From: Candidatus Methanoperedens sp.
Lineage (GTDB): Archaea > Halobacteriota > Methanosarcinia > Methanosarcinales > Methanoperedenaceae
Direction of reading: 5' to 3'
NCBI GenBank assembly: GCA_012026835.1
Contig: VEPN01000002.1
Coordinates: 99,726 to 163,725 of the forward strand
DNA: 64,000 nucleotides
Within the stretch, counting starts at the first letter, position 1; each line of letters opens with the position of its first letter. Of this stretch, positions 43,083 through 51,310 are shown one piece after another. Under the pieces are notes generated by a model, which ran no database searches, was not told where the DNA came from, and was given only the letters and a program-made list of their open reading frames with translations. The position numbers and the translations under genes were made by a program.

Positions 43083-44456
43083 TCATATCAGCAGTAAGAA
43101 AAGCCATATCGGAATAAATAATACCCGGCGTCCTCCAAGTTCTCCTTTCCTGAAGGTGTCTTTTGTTACGACTATTCCGATGCCCAGATCTTCCATCTCC
43201 ATGAATTCTATAAGTCCTTTCAGATCGGCATTTGTGGGATGCTCTCGATACTTAATTTCTATGGGGATTACTTTTTTCGAGTCATCGTATACAAAATCGA
43301 CCTCATGTTTATTCTTCCAGTAGTAAGGCTCAAAGAACGGCTTTGACTCACGACCCCTTTTAATCAGGTGCCATGCTGCTATATTTTCTGCCGCTTTACC
43401 GTCGTCCCTGTCCAGAGTAAGCGCTCTCCTGAGTCCTTCCTCCCAGAAATATAACTTCTTTGCCCTCTTCTCAGCCGCTTTTTTAGAGGGCGCAAAAACA
43501 TCTGCTACGAATACCATCATGGAACTCTGCAGGTAATAAAGGTAGAGTTTAATGGTCTCACGGTCAATATCGAGCCTTTCTGATAATCCTTTGTAGGTAA
43601 ACCTGTTAGTGGAAACGGCAGCAATATCCCGCACCATCTTTTCAAGAAGCATGGGGTCCTTCACCTTGAACACGCTTACAATGTCCCTGAACAGGATGAG
43701 GGCGAAATAATCCTCCACAATAGTTCTGTACCACTGCTCCATATCTATGATCTTGAACCATTCAGGATACCCTCCCGTATCGAAGTATTGGCTCAGAAAA
43801 TGCATTATGCTCTGTTTATGTGCTATAATGCTGTGGTATGTTTTTTCAATATCTTCAAAACTCTCAAGGTCGGGTTTTTGCGGAAGCATCCCGGAAAGAT
43901 CAATATTATTGAATTCCAGAAACTCCCGGAAAGTCAGAGGAAAAACGTCAAGGAACCTTATCCGCCCTGTCAGGCTTTCTGAAGCATCCAGATACAGGAG
44001 GGTTTTGGATGACCCTGATATTATGAACCTGCATTTTGCATGGGCATCTGTGTAGTATTTCAACTGTAACTGCCACTCCTTCATGACATGTATCTCATCA
44101 AGCAGGAAGTATATTGATTCTCTGGATGGGTCTATGCCTGTGAGTTCATGGTAAGTGTTCAGGATATCGTGGACGCTGTCTATTTTTCCGAGGAGGTCAT
44201 CTATTTTTGCATAGACGATTTCTTCGGGTTTTTTTGTTTTGAGAAGAAGGTCTATGTACTGGTACAGTATGGTTGTTTTTCCGCTCCGTCTTATCCCTGA
44301 GAGGCAGATGATCCTTTCAATTTTGTCGGATTCCTGTATCCTGTTGATATAATCCTGTCTCTGAGTTCCTCTGTCCGAAGGTGCGATATTTTTTGTTTCC
44401 CACCAGTAATTTCTTTTTTTGAGATAGCTTATCAGGAACTCTTTATCCATATGCAA
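43083..44456 (-). CDS. AAA ATPase with DUF4143 nuclease-like C-terminus
   Basis: A 457-residue protein of the common archaeal AAA/DUF4143 group. Walker A is GIRRSGKTT (about 54-62), Walker B is FLLDEIH, and the sensor is ISGSSK. The C-terminal part has the PD-(D/E)XK-like core EVDFV then IPIEIKYR. These proteins occur in many lineage-specific copies; roles in defence or DNA movement are suspected but unproven. A TATA box 25 bases upstream predicts a leaderless message from ATG 44456. Confidence 0.85.
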   Translation of the reverse strand: MHMDKEFLISYLKKRNYWWETKNIAPSDRGTQRQDYINRIQESDKIERIICLSGIRRSGKTTILYQYIDLLLKTKKPEEIVYAKIDDLLGKIDSVHDILNTYHELTGIDPSRESIYFLLDEIHVMKEWQLQLKYYTDAHAKCRFIISGSSKTLLYLDASESLTGRIRFLDVFPLTFREFLEFNNIDLSGMLPQKPDLESFEDIEKTYHSIIAHKQSIMHFLSQYFDTGGYPEWFKIIDMEQWYRTIVEDYFALILFRDIVSVFKVKDPMLLEKMVRDIAAVSTNRFTYKGLSERLDIDRETIKLYLYYLQSSMMVFVADVFAPSKKAAEKRAKKLYFWEEGLRRALTLDRDDGKAAENIAAWHLIKRGRESKPFFEPYYWKNKHEVDFVYDDSKKVIPIEIKYREHPTNADLKGLIEFMEMEDLGIGIVVTKDTFRKGELGGRRVLFIPIWLFLLLI

Positions 44457-44650
44457 GTATAGTCTACAGAATAAATATAAATATTGCGGTTTATGTTTGC
44501 ATGCTTATATAGTGCCGACGACATCACTCTATATTTTTAATCAGCCCTGGTGCTGGAAAGTATATGTATTCACAGTATTTGTGAAGGTAAATGGTAAACA
44601 AGTGTATAGTAAAACGAAAAAGTTAAATATTGAAACTGCATAGTCCAGTC
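44457..44650. promoter_or_regulatory. Divergent promoter region between DUF4143 gene and type I cas operon
   Basis: The left part has the minus-strand box ATATTTATATTTA (about 44474-44487). The right part has CGAAAAAGTTAAATAT (44615-44630) on the plus strand, a BRE/TATA pair centred about 25 bases before ATG 44651. GTGAAGG occurs near 44581. No other open frame is convincing. Confidence 0.5.
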
Positions 44651-44758
44651 ATGAACTTCGGGGATGTCTGCGGAAGGATGTCTGAAATACGATACAATTG
44701 GGCGCAGGAGGCGCGGCGGTTGGGCAATGCAAAGGGAGAGGTGGTAATAAGTGCTTGA
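44651..44758 (+). CDS. Possible 35-residue leader peptide overlapping cas3
   Basis: ATG 44651 is placed where a leaderless transcript from the TATA box at 44623 would begin. The frame encodes MNFGDVCGRMSEIRYNW then a charged helix, and stops at TGA 44756-44758, eight bases inside cas3'. Its end carries the ribosome site for cas3' (GGAGAGGTGG). It could be a coupling or attenuating peptide, or chance. Confidence 0.4.
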   Translation: MNFGDVCGRMSEIRYNWAQEARRLGNAKGEVVISA

Positions 44759-46313
44759 ATTATACGACCACCAAAAGGCAATGCAAGAACCGATGCGTGA
44801 ACGGAAGAACGCGCTTCTTCTGGCGCCGTGTGGAAGTGGGAAAACTCTTGCAGTAGTATATAATTGGTTAAAAGAACGCCCGACTAAGCATTTGATTTAT
44901 GTTCTACCGACTACAACGCTTCTTAAAAGCATAAAACAGGACATTATAGAGCTAATTGAAGGAAAAGAAGGAAAACCTAACGTTGTAAAGGAATTAGGCT
45001 ACAGAATTGTTGATTTGGAGCAGACTGAATTCAGCGATCCTAAACTGATAAGTATCGCCACCGATTATGGAGAAGAAAGGGAATCAAAACTTTATGCACA
45101 TGATATAATTATTACAACAATGGATAGTTACATTGCGCGCCTTTATCGCAGTTCCATGACTCCTAAGAAATTCAGAGATTTGCCTATTGCCCGCATTTTT
45201 AATTCAACCACTATTTTTGATGAGGCGCAGATGTATGATAACTATACCCATACCCTGGCGCGCTATACTTTTAAATTACTGAGGGAAGGAAAGGCGCATC
45301 ATATCGTTATGACTGCTACTCTTAGCGATAAGATGATAGAATTTTTGGAATTGAAAGACGAAAAAGATTACAAGAAAATTCCAGTTCCTGATGATAAGTG
45401 GATGAGTTTTACTGGTAAAAAACAAATCGCAAAGATTGTTGAATTCAATGATTTTGCATCAAAGGTCGAAGAAATAATTATTGAAAATAAAATCTCAAAA
45501 GCTTTGATAGTTTGCAACACGGTTGGTAAGGCTCAGGACTTATTTAAAAAATTAAGTAGCAGTGCAAGAAATGTTCTATTGCTGCACAGCAGATTCAAAC
45601 ATGAAGACAGAGAAAAGAAAGAAAATCAAATAAGGGAGCATTTTACGAAAGACAACTCGTTCATTGTAGCTACTCAGGTTGTAGAGGCTGGAATTGATAT
45701 CAGCGCGCCATGTTTGATTACTGAAATTGCTACGGGTGATTCGCTAGTTCAGCGGATTGGCAGATGCGCTCGAAGGAAAAATGAAGAGGGAAGTATATTC
45801 CTGCTTTACTCAAAAGAAGAAAAACCTTTGCCATATAAAAAGTCTGAAATAGAGCCAGTTATTCAGATGTTAAAGGGATTGCCAGGTAATCAAAATTATG
45901 ATTTTACTCTGGAAAAACAGCTTGTTGAGAGTGTGATTCCTCCGGCACTTGAAGGCAATGCCGAATCAAAGGCTAGAGGAATAATATTGAGTGCTTTTGT
46001 ATCGCTTTCAGCTTTCGGAGATGCATGGATAAATGTTCCAACAAGGGATGCAACACCAATTTATATTTACTTTGGTAAAAATATCAATAAAGATGATAAT
46101 AATAAAGTGATGGAAAATTGCGTGAGGGTGGATTTGCGGCTCCTGTATAGTATTTCAAAAGACCTGTCTGAATTTAAATTCTATGACCGAGAATATGATA
46201 AAGAAGACCAAAAAATCACCTTCACACCCAGAAAAAATCCTAATGCCTGGTCAATAGCAGTTTCAAAGAGTGTTGGATATGACTCAATTTTAGGAGTGAC
46301 AAGAAATGAATAA
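44751..46313 (+). CDS. cas3: CRISPR type I helicase Cas3'
   Basis: A 520-residue superfamily 2 helicase without a nuclease domain. Walker A is APCGSGKT (25-32), motif II is IFDEAQMY (DEAQ rather than DEAH), motif III is MTATLSD, and motifs V and VI are VATQVVEAGIDIS and LVQRIGRCARR. It unwinds target DNA after Cascade binding, and a separate HD protein follows as the nuclease. The GTG start at 44751 has GAGGTGG upstream. Its end overlaps the HD gene by eight bases. Confidence 0.93.
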   Translation: MLELYDHQKAMQEPMRERKNALLLAPCGSGKTLAVVYNWLKERPTKHLIYVLPTTTLLKSIKQDIIELIEGKEGKPNVVKELGYRIVDLEQTEFSDPKLISIATDYGEERESKLYAHDIIITTMDSYIARLYRSSMTPKKFRDLPIARIFNSTTIFDEAQMYDNYTHTLARYTFKLLREGKAHHIVMTATLSDKMIEFLELKDEKDYKKIPVPDDKWMSFTGKKQIAKIVEFNDFASKVEEIIIENKISKALIVCNTVGKAQDLFKKLSSSARNVLLLHSRFKHEDREKKENQIREHFTKDNSFIVATQVVEAGIDISAPCLITEIATGDSLVQRIGRCARRKNEEGSIFLLYSKEEKPLPYKKSEIEPVIQMLKGLPGNQNYDFTLEKQLVESVIPPALEGNAESKARGIILSAFVSLSAFGDAWINVPTRDATPIYIYFGKNINKDDNNKVMENCVRVDLRLLYSISKDLSEFKFYDREYDKEDQKITFTPRKNPNAWSIAVSKSVGYDSILGVTRNE

Positions 46314-47061
46314 TGATATTTATAAATTGTTACCCCACGAAGATTGTTACTCAAAAACTCATGGTAGTGATTTTTTTGAAACCTACAATAGCCATGTAAA
46401 CCTGTGCCTTGCATTTCTTAACCCAGTTTTAATAGCGTTAAATTATCATAATTCAATAGATGATGTAAAAAGAATGGTTCAGCTTCACGACATTGGAAAG
46501 TTGGGCACTGAATTTCAAGAAGCTATAAAGATGAATAAACCACAATACATTCGTCATGAAGGGTTAGCGTTTATTAAATGGTTGGATAATTATTCAAATA
46601 TAAAGGATTTAAAATTGCCTTATATTTTAGCAATTCTTGCACATCACAAAACACTTATAGATGATGAATCTGCAATATTAATCGAACGATTCATATCGAA
46701 TCGCTCTGACTGGAAAATTTTGTCTGGAAAATGGTTGGAGATTGTTAAAAGAACAACAGCAGATAGAATTGACCATGAATTTCTTTTAGCACTGCCGCTC
46801 ATTGATATTTTAAGAACTGTTGACATCCTGGCAAGTTTCACAAGTGAAACTATTTTTCTACAATATACGAATAAACCAGAGATTAAAAAATCGCTGTATG
46901 AAGCGGCTTTTTCTGATGTCAGTAAAGAACTTTCCTGCATCAATATTCGAACAGATGAACTAAAATTTGAAGCATTATCCGATGATGGAAAAACGGTGAA
47001 AATAGGTTTGAATTCTCCTGTAAAATCGGTTATTGAATATGTGCGAAGGGAGGCGGCATGA
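46306..47061 (+). CDS. HD nuclease of the type I system (Cas3'' / detached Cas10d HD)
   Basis: A 251-residue HD-domain protein. QLHDIGKLGTEFQ (His61/Asp62), RHEGLAFIKW and LAHHK carry the metal ligands. It should degrade single-stranded DNA made accessible by Cas3'. In standard subtype I-D this domain is the N-terminus of Cas10d; here it is its own gene placed just before the large-subunit gene. Overlaps both neighbours by four to eight bases. Confidence 0.85.
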   Translation: MNNDIYKLLPHEDCYSKTHGSDFFETYNSHVNLCLAFLNPVLIALNYHNSIDDVKRMVQLHDIGKLGTEFQEAIKMNKPQYIRHEGLAFIKWLDNYSNIKDLKLPYILAILAHHKTLIDDESAILIERFISNRSDWKILSGKWLEIVKRTTADRIDHEFLLALPLIDILRTVDILASFTSETIFLQYTNKPEIKKSLYEAAFSDVSKELSCINIRTDELKFEALSDDGKTVKIGLNSPVKSVIEYVRREAA

Positions 47062-48656
47062 AACTCATATTTCCAAATCTCCAAAACGAAGAAGGAAAAA
47101 CGATTTGCCAGTTATTTGCAGTTGATTTCTTAAAATTCCTGCAAGAAAAAGGTGCTAAACTTAAGATGGTGGATTTAACAAATATGGTTTCTGAACTTGA
47201 TGTTGCAGTTGATTTAGATAAAAGTTTTGATGAATACTTAAATAAAGTTTTTGAAGATGGACTGCTTTCTTACAATTACACAAGCAAATTAATCGGGCGC
47301 GGCAAGGTTGATATAGCAAAGAAAGTCGCAAATCCTGATAAAGTAAGTGATTTTACAAAAAGAATTTTTGAACCGTCAGGTGATGAGTTTGATTTTAAAG
47401 ATATGGGAGAAAGACTATTTGCCGGGCACATAGAAGGACTTCAATCTATCAGAATAGATATAAAAGCGCACAGATGCGTACAGAATGCTGATGAAGAAGG
47501 GAGTGTTTGCAATGTCTGCGGGTTGGTGGAAGGCAAAAAATCAGATATCACTGAAAGAATAAGTCTTGTAGCAGACAAATGCTGGAAACCCCTTGGACTA
47601 TACGAACAACTTAAGGGATGCAAGAGATGTACATATGTCTTAGGGCTTATTAGCAACATGCGCTTTTTATGGAGAGTAAATATCAGTGGAAAAAATGGAA
47701 AAGCTCGCTATTCAGTAGTTCCAAAATTTAGAATAGACACAAAAGAACCGGTTATTATTGATAAGATTCTCGAAAACTCGTCATATTTTGGATTATTTAG
47801 AACAAGAAGGTATGGAACTACCTCAGTTGATTACCTCTTAAATTCATTAAAAGTGCAGCCAATTATAGCGAAAATAGTAGCTGATGGTGAAATAAGCCTC
47901 ATGGTATTCAGTCAATCTGCCACAGGGCAAGGCGGATTTGTCACTGAGAATGTCATTAGTTCACAAAAAATCCAGCAAATTGCCAGGTTTGCAATATTTT
48001 TAAATAAATTCTTCCCAAAATCGCCATATGCTGATGGAGGTGCACAGCTGAAAACACTTCCACGAATCATTAGTGATACAGCTTATATTTACACAACAAA
48101 AGGCAGAAGTGAAGCAATGTGCAGGTTTTTCACGGATATCAGTACGGATTTTTATGTTCTTTTAGATGCTGAGGTTTTAGGAGGCAAAGAAATGAGAATT
48201 GAATATTTCAAAAACAAAGAGGCAATACAAAATATGAATGAATTCGAATGGGATAACCCGTTGGTAAGAGTGAGTACCTTTTTTGTCGCAGAAAGAGCGT
48301 ATCAGGCTAAAAAAGACGGTAAGAAGCCTGAACAGGCAATAAATTCACCAATGGCTCTTTTCAACTCAATTCCAGAAAGGGAAAAGAACAAGACTATCAG
48401 ACAGTACGTAGAAGAAATCACAAATAATGGAAAAAGTCCTGTTTTGAGTAGAATAGATCGCCCTGAAGAATTCCTTTCTGACTTTAGCAAAGCATTGAAC
48501 TATTGTGATACCAAACGGCTAAAAGAGATTGTCAGATACATGCGAGTTTTTACAAATACATACCAGTATAAAAAAGCAGAGGAAAAAGATGCTATTCTTA
48601 AGGAGACACTTGAAAAATTGGGATATTCATTAAAACAAAGGGAGGAAAGAACGTGA
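47058..48656 (+). CDS. Type I large subunit, Cas8/Cas10d-like
   Basis: A 532-residue protein in the large-subunit position. A zinc-finger set lies in the first half: HRCVQN, CNVCG and GCKRC (about 138-192). The rest is helical and strand-mixed without a recognisable palm motif. Gene order and the zinc finger suggest an equivalent of Cas10d/Csc3 that has lost or never gained the HD domain, but direct similarity to any Cas8 family is too weak to call by eye. It should recognise PAM and stabilise the R-loop. Confidence 0.6.
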   Translation: MKLIFPNLQNEEGKTICQLFAVDFLKFLQEKGAKLKMVDLTNMVSELDVAVDLDKSFDEYLNKVFEDGLLSYNYTSKLIGRGKVDIAKKVANPDKVSDFTKRIFEPSGDEFDFKDMGERLFAGHIEGLQSIRIDIKAHRCVQNADEEGSVCNVCGLVEGKKSDITERISLVADKCWKPLGLYEQLKGCKRCTYVLGLISNMRFLWRVNISGKNGKARYSVVPKFRIDTKEPVIIDKILENSSYFGLFRTRRYGTTSVDYLLNSLKVQPIIAKIVADGEISLMVFSQSATGQGGFVTENVISSQKIQQIARFAIFLNKFFPKSPYADGGAQLKTLPRIISDTAYIYTTKGRSEAMCRFFTDISTDFYVLLDAEVLGGKEMRIEYFKNKEAIQNMNEFEWDNPLVRVSTFFVAERAYQAKKDGKKPEQAINSPMALFNSIPEREKNKTIRQYVEEITNNGKSPVLSRIDRPEEFLSDFSKALNYCDTKRLKEIVRYMRVFTNTYQYKKAEEKDAILKETLEKLGYSLKQREERT

Positions 48657-49609
48657 GCTTAATTAAACAAAAAAATAACAAAGACTTTGAAACTAAGCGA
48701 ATAGGGGTTACCTATCTCATAAAATTAGAGAATGAATCGCCATTAAATGAAAATATGGTTGAAGAGACAGGAAATATCCATAAGAGGATAACCTTATACG
48801 ATGGAATCGAAAAAGCAAAGCGCAGCGGCAACAGCGTAAAATCGCAGCATCGAAAAGCATTGATGGATCATATTGGAAAAGATGAAACCCAGTGCGATTC
48901 TACTGAAAATCCATGCGGTGAATGCCTTGGATGCGCCCTTCATGGATTTGTGATGTTAAAAAAGGACACAATGCACAGTTCCCTTGTCAGTTTCAGCGAT
49001 ATGGTCAGCATTGAAAAATCTGATGACTGCATTACAGGTTTGAGAGAGACTATGTTAAAATCGCCAAGTGTGAACGTCAGTCCTCAGCCTTTCAGTTACG
49101 AAAGAGTGAAAGCGGGGACGCATTTAGTTGGGACTGCGTATCTAACGCTTACTGGCAGAAAAACAGATCTGGAATTCGTCTTTGAAGACGAGGCGCAAAT
49201 AATTGATGCATTCTGGTATGGACTTAGATCAGTATTAACAAACCAGACATACCAGCAGACTGTAATGACTGCGCGTCATGATGCAAGATTCACGCCAGAA
49301 CTGCTCATTGTTTCAGAGGCAAAAAATTTACCAGTTGATATTATGGTCAGCCCTGACCTAACAATCTGTGATTCGCAAAAGGCAAAGGATGATCTAAAAG
49401 CAAAAGCAAATGCGCTCAAAGCTCTATTAAAACAGGGTGATGTAAACACCATTGAGATCAAAGATGGCGCAGAAGTATTGCAATATTTGAGTACAAAAGG
49501 TCATATTAAATCAAAAACAGTAAAATCCAGCAGCAAGGTCAAACCCAAAAAATCTGAAAAATTTGAAAAGCCCGTATCGAGCGGGGAATCTGAGAATGAA
49601 AGCGATTAA
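48653..49609 (+). CDS. Type I Cas7, Csc2-like
   Basis: A 318-residue backbone subunit. KRITLYDGIEKAKRSGNSVKSQHRKALMDH is the crRNA-binding region, and PCGECLGCALHGFV (Cys88, 91, 94, with Cys81) is a cysteine loop like that in Csc2 of subtype I-D. The last 60 residues are Lys/Ser-rich and probably disordered. The start overlaps the large-subunit stop by four bases. Confidence 0.78.
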   Translation: MSLIKQKNNKDFETKRIGVTYLIKLENESPLNENMVEETGNIHKRITLYDGIEKAKRSGNSVKSQHRKALMDHIGKDETQCDSTENPCGECLGCALHGFVMLKKDTMHSSLVSFSDMVSIEKSDDCITGLRETMLKSPSVNVSPQPFSYERVKAGTHLVGTAYLTLTGRKTDLEFVFEDEAQIIDAFWYGLRSVLTNQTYQQTVMTARHDARFTPELLIVSEAKNLPVDIMVSPDLTICDSQKAKDDLKAKANALKALLKQGDVNTIEIKDGAEVLQYLSTKGHIKSKTVKSSSKVKPKKSEKFEKPVSSGESENESD

Positions 49610-50333
49610 AATTGTTCTTGATCCTGCTATCGGATGGCATATTCGCAACCCCGCAACATACAGGATAGAACGAACATATCCTGTGATCCCTCCAACAGTT
49701 TTATTCGGGATCGTTCAAAATCTGCTAAATACAAGTTCACATAAAACAACATTTAAAAAATTTATAGCTTTAGGCGGCTTTCCATCAAGCAATGTTGGGC
49801 TGAGTCTCGAAATGCAGAGAATTGTGAAGATAAAAGGTAAAGAAGATATTGTAGGAGACAGGCATGAAATCGAGGTTGCTCATACAAATTTGATAAATTC
49901 ATATTTGCTTGTACCGGATGAGCTTTCTGCTGAATATGTTTCAAATCTGAGACAGCGGGTTGGAGATATTGTTTTACTGACTACAAACCAATTTCCAGTA
50001 ACCCTCAGAAAAATATCAGAGCATAAAGTCTTGAAAAACAAAAGTAAAAAACTACTTTTCGGGCTGGCGCGCGAAGGAATGGGATTCCCGTATGTGCTCC
50101 CGCTGCGATACGAGTTTGGCAAAACTAATGATTACAGGACGCAACAATACTGGAGAGTCTTGCTGCCTTTTGTACCTGTTGTGTCGGATAAATCAATCAA
50201 AAAAGCGGATATTGAATTATACGAAGAAATTGATGCACTTTCCATTGAAGGCGCGAACTTTGATGCCGAATTAGTAAAGCTTTGTGAAAATAAATGGAAT
50301 AAAACTATTACTCCTTTAGTTGGGACTATTTAG
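49596..50333 (+). CDS. cas5: Type I Cas5 (Csc1-like)
   Basis: A 245-residue RAMP-fold protein that would hold the crRNA 5' handle. The N-terminal KIVLDPAIGWHIRNPATYRIERTYPVIPPTVLFGIVQNLL has the Cas5 pattern of a strand followed by a helix after PPT. The start ATG 49596 (MKAIKIVL) overlaps cas7 by 14 bases and is preferred over the longer frame from 49563. It precedes cas6 by two bases. Confidence 0.78.
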   Translation: MKAIKIVLDPAIGWHIRNPATYRIERTYPVIPPTVLFGIVQNLLNTSSHKTTFKKFIALGGFPSSNVGLSLEMQRIVKIKGKEDIVGDRHEIEVAHTNLINSYLLVPDELSAEYVSNLRQRVGDIVLLTTNQFPVTLRKISEHKVLKNKSKKLLFGLAREGMGFPYVLPLRYEFGKTNDYRTQQYWRVLLPFVPVVSDKSIKKADIELYEEIDALSIEGANFDAELVKLCENKWNKTITPLVGTI

Positions 50334-50335
50334 AT

Positions 50336-51238
50336 ATGCTCCCCATCGCCAAACTCACCGCCCGCCTCTCCTTCCCCACTTCAGTCACCTTCCCCTACTG
50401 GATGGGCAACACCTTTCGGGGCGGCTTCGGCATACACGTGCGCCGCGCCTGCTGTCCTGATTTAAGAAGGGATTGTTATTCCTGCGATTCTAGGGAAGAC
50501 TGCATCTTTTATTATACGCATATGAAAAAAGACTCAAAGGTGGGTTATGGCGCCCCTCCCAAACCCATTGTTTTTATTCCCCCATTTTTCGGAAAAAGCT
50601 TCACCGTTGACAAGAACGGTTTCCTTGATGTGGGTATTCTTCTATTTGGCAGGTTTACCCTTTACCTTCCGCATGTGGCACTTGGGCTCTCCATGCTTGG
50701 ACAGAGCGGCATCGGTTCTGAGAGAAGGTATGATGTTAATAAGTTTAAACTGGAAGAGATGAGATGCAGCTTCTCCAAAGATGTAGTCTACGATGGCAGT
50801 ACGATAAACATTGGAGCAATGAGGACGATTGATCTGGCTGATTATGCTAGAGATGGCGTTTCTGCCACTGACAACCTTTCCATAGGCTTTGAGACACCGA
50901 TTATGGTAAAGACCGGCGAATTCCCGCCTGCATTGGATAAGCTCCTCAGCATGGTTCGCCAGCGATTGATTCTCTACGTTAATGAATACGGTGATCGTGT
51001 TAAGATTCCTGATTTTGAATGCAGTGCAACCATAAAATCTTCAAGTGATCATTTTCATAATATTAAGAGCAGATCACAGCGAGCCGGTAAGAGGGACTTT
51101 CATACGTATACAGGAACTGCTGAATATTCTATTGAGAAAATGGACGAGAATGCAATGCAATTACTCAGAATCGGACTGCTTATAGGTGCCGGACCTAAAC
51201 CATCCTTTGGCCTTGGATTTATTAGGGTGATCGATTGA
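50336..51238 (+). CDS. cas6: pre-crRNA processing endoribonuclease Cas6
   Basis: A 300-residue Cas6. The Cys group CYSCDSREDCIFYY near residue 47 and the C-terminal glycine loop LIGAGPKPSFGLGFIRV are typical of the Cas6 branch shared by type I-D and III loci. It would cut the repeats 8 bases from their 3' end, leaving ATTGAAAG handles for both effector complexes. Last gene of the type I operon. Confidence 0.9.
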   Translation: MLPIAKLTARLSFPTSVTFPYWMGNTFRGGFGIHVRRACCPDLRRDCYSCDSREDCIFYYTHMKKDSKVGYGAPPKPIVFIPPFFGKSFTVDKNGFLDVGILLFGRFTLYLPHVALGLSMLGQSGIGSERRYDVNKFKLEEMRCSFSKDVVYDGSTINIGAMRTIDLADYARDGVSATDNLSIGFETPIMVKTGEFPPALDKLLSMVRQRLILYVNEYGDRVKIPDFECSATIKSSSDHFHNIKSRSQRAGKRDFHTYTGTAEYSIEKMDENAMQLLRIGLLIGAGPKPSFGLGFIRVID

Positions 51239-51310
51239 GACACTCTATTCCATTCATCCACTAAAATGCTGCTACATCTCTATAAGTTCATCTTCATTTT
51301 TCTGAATTTG

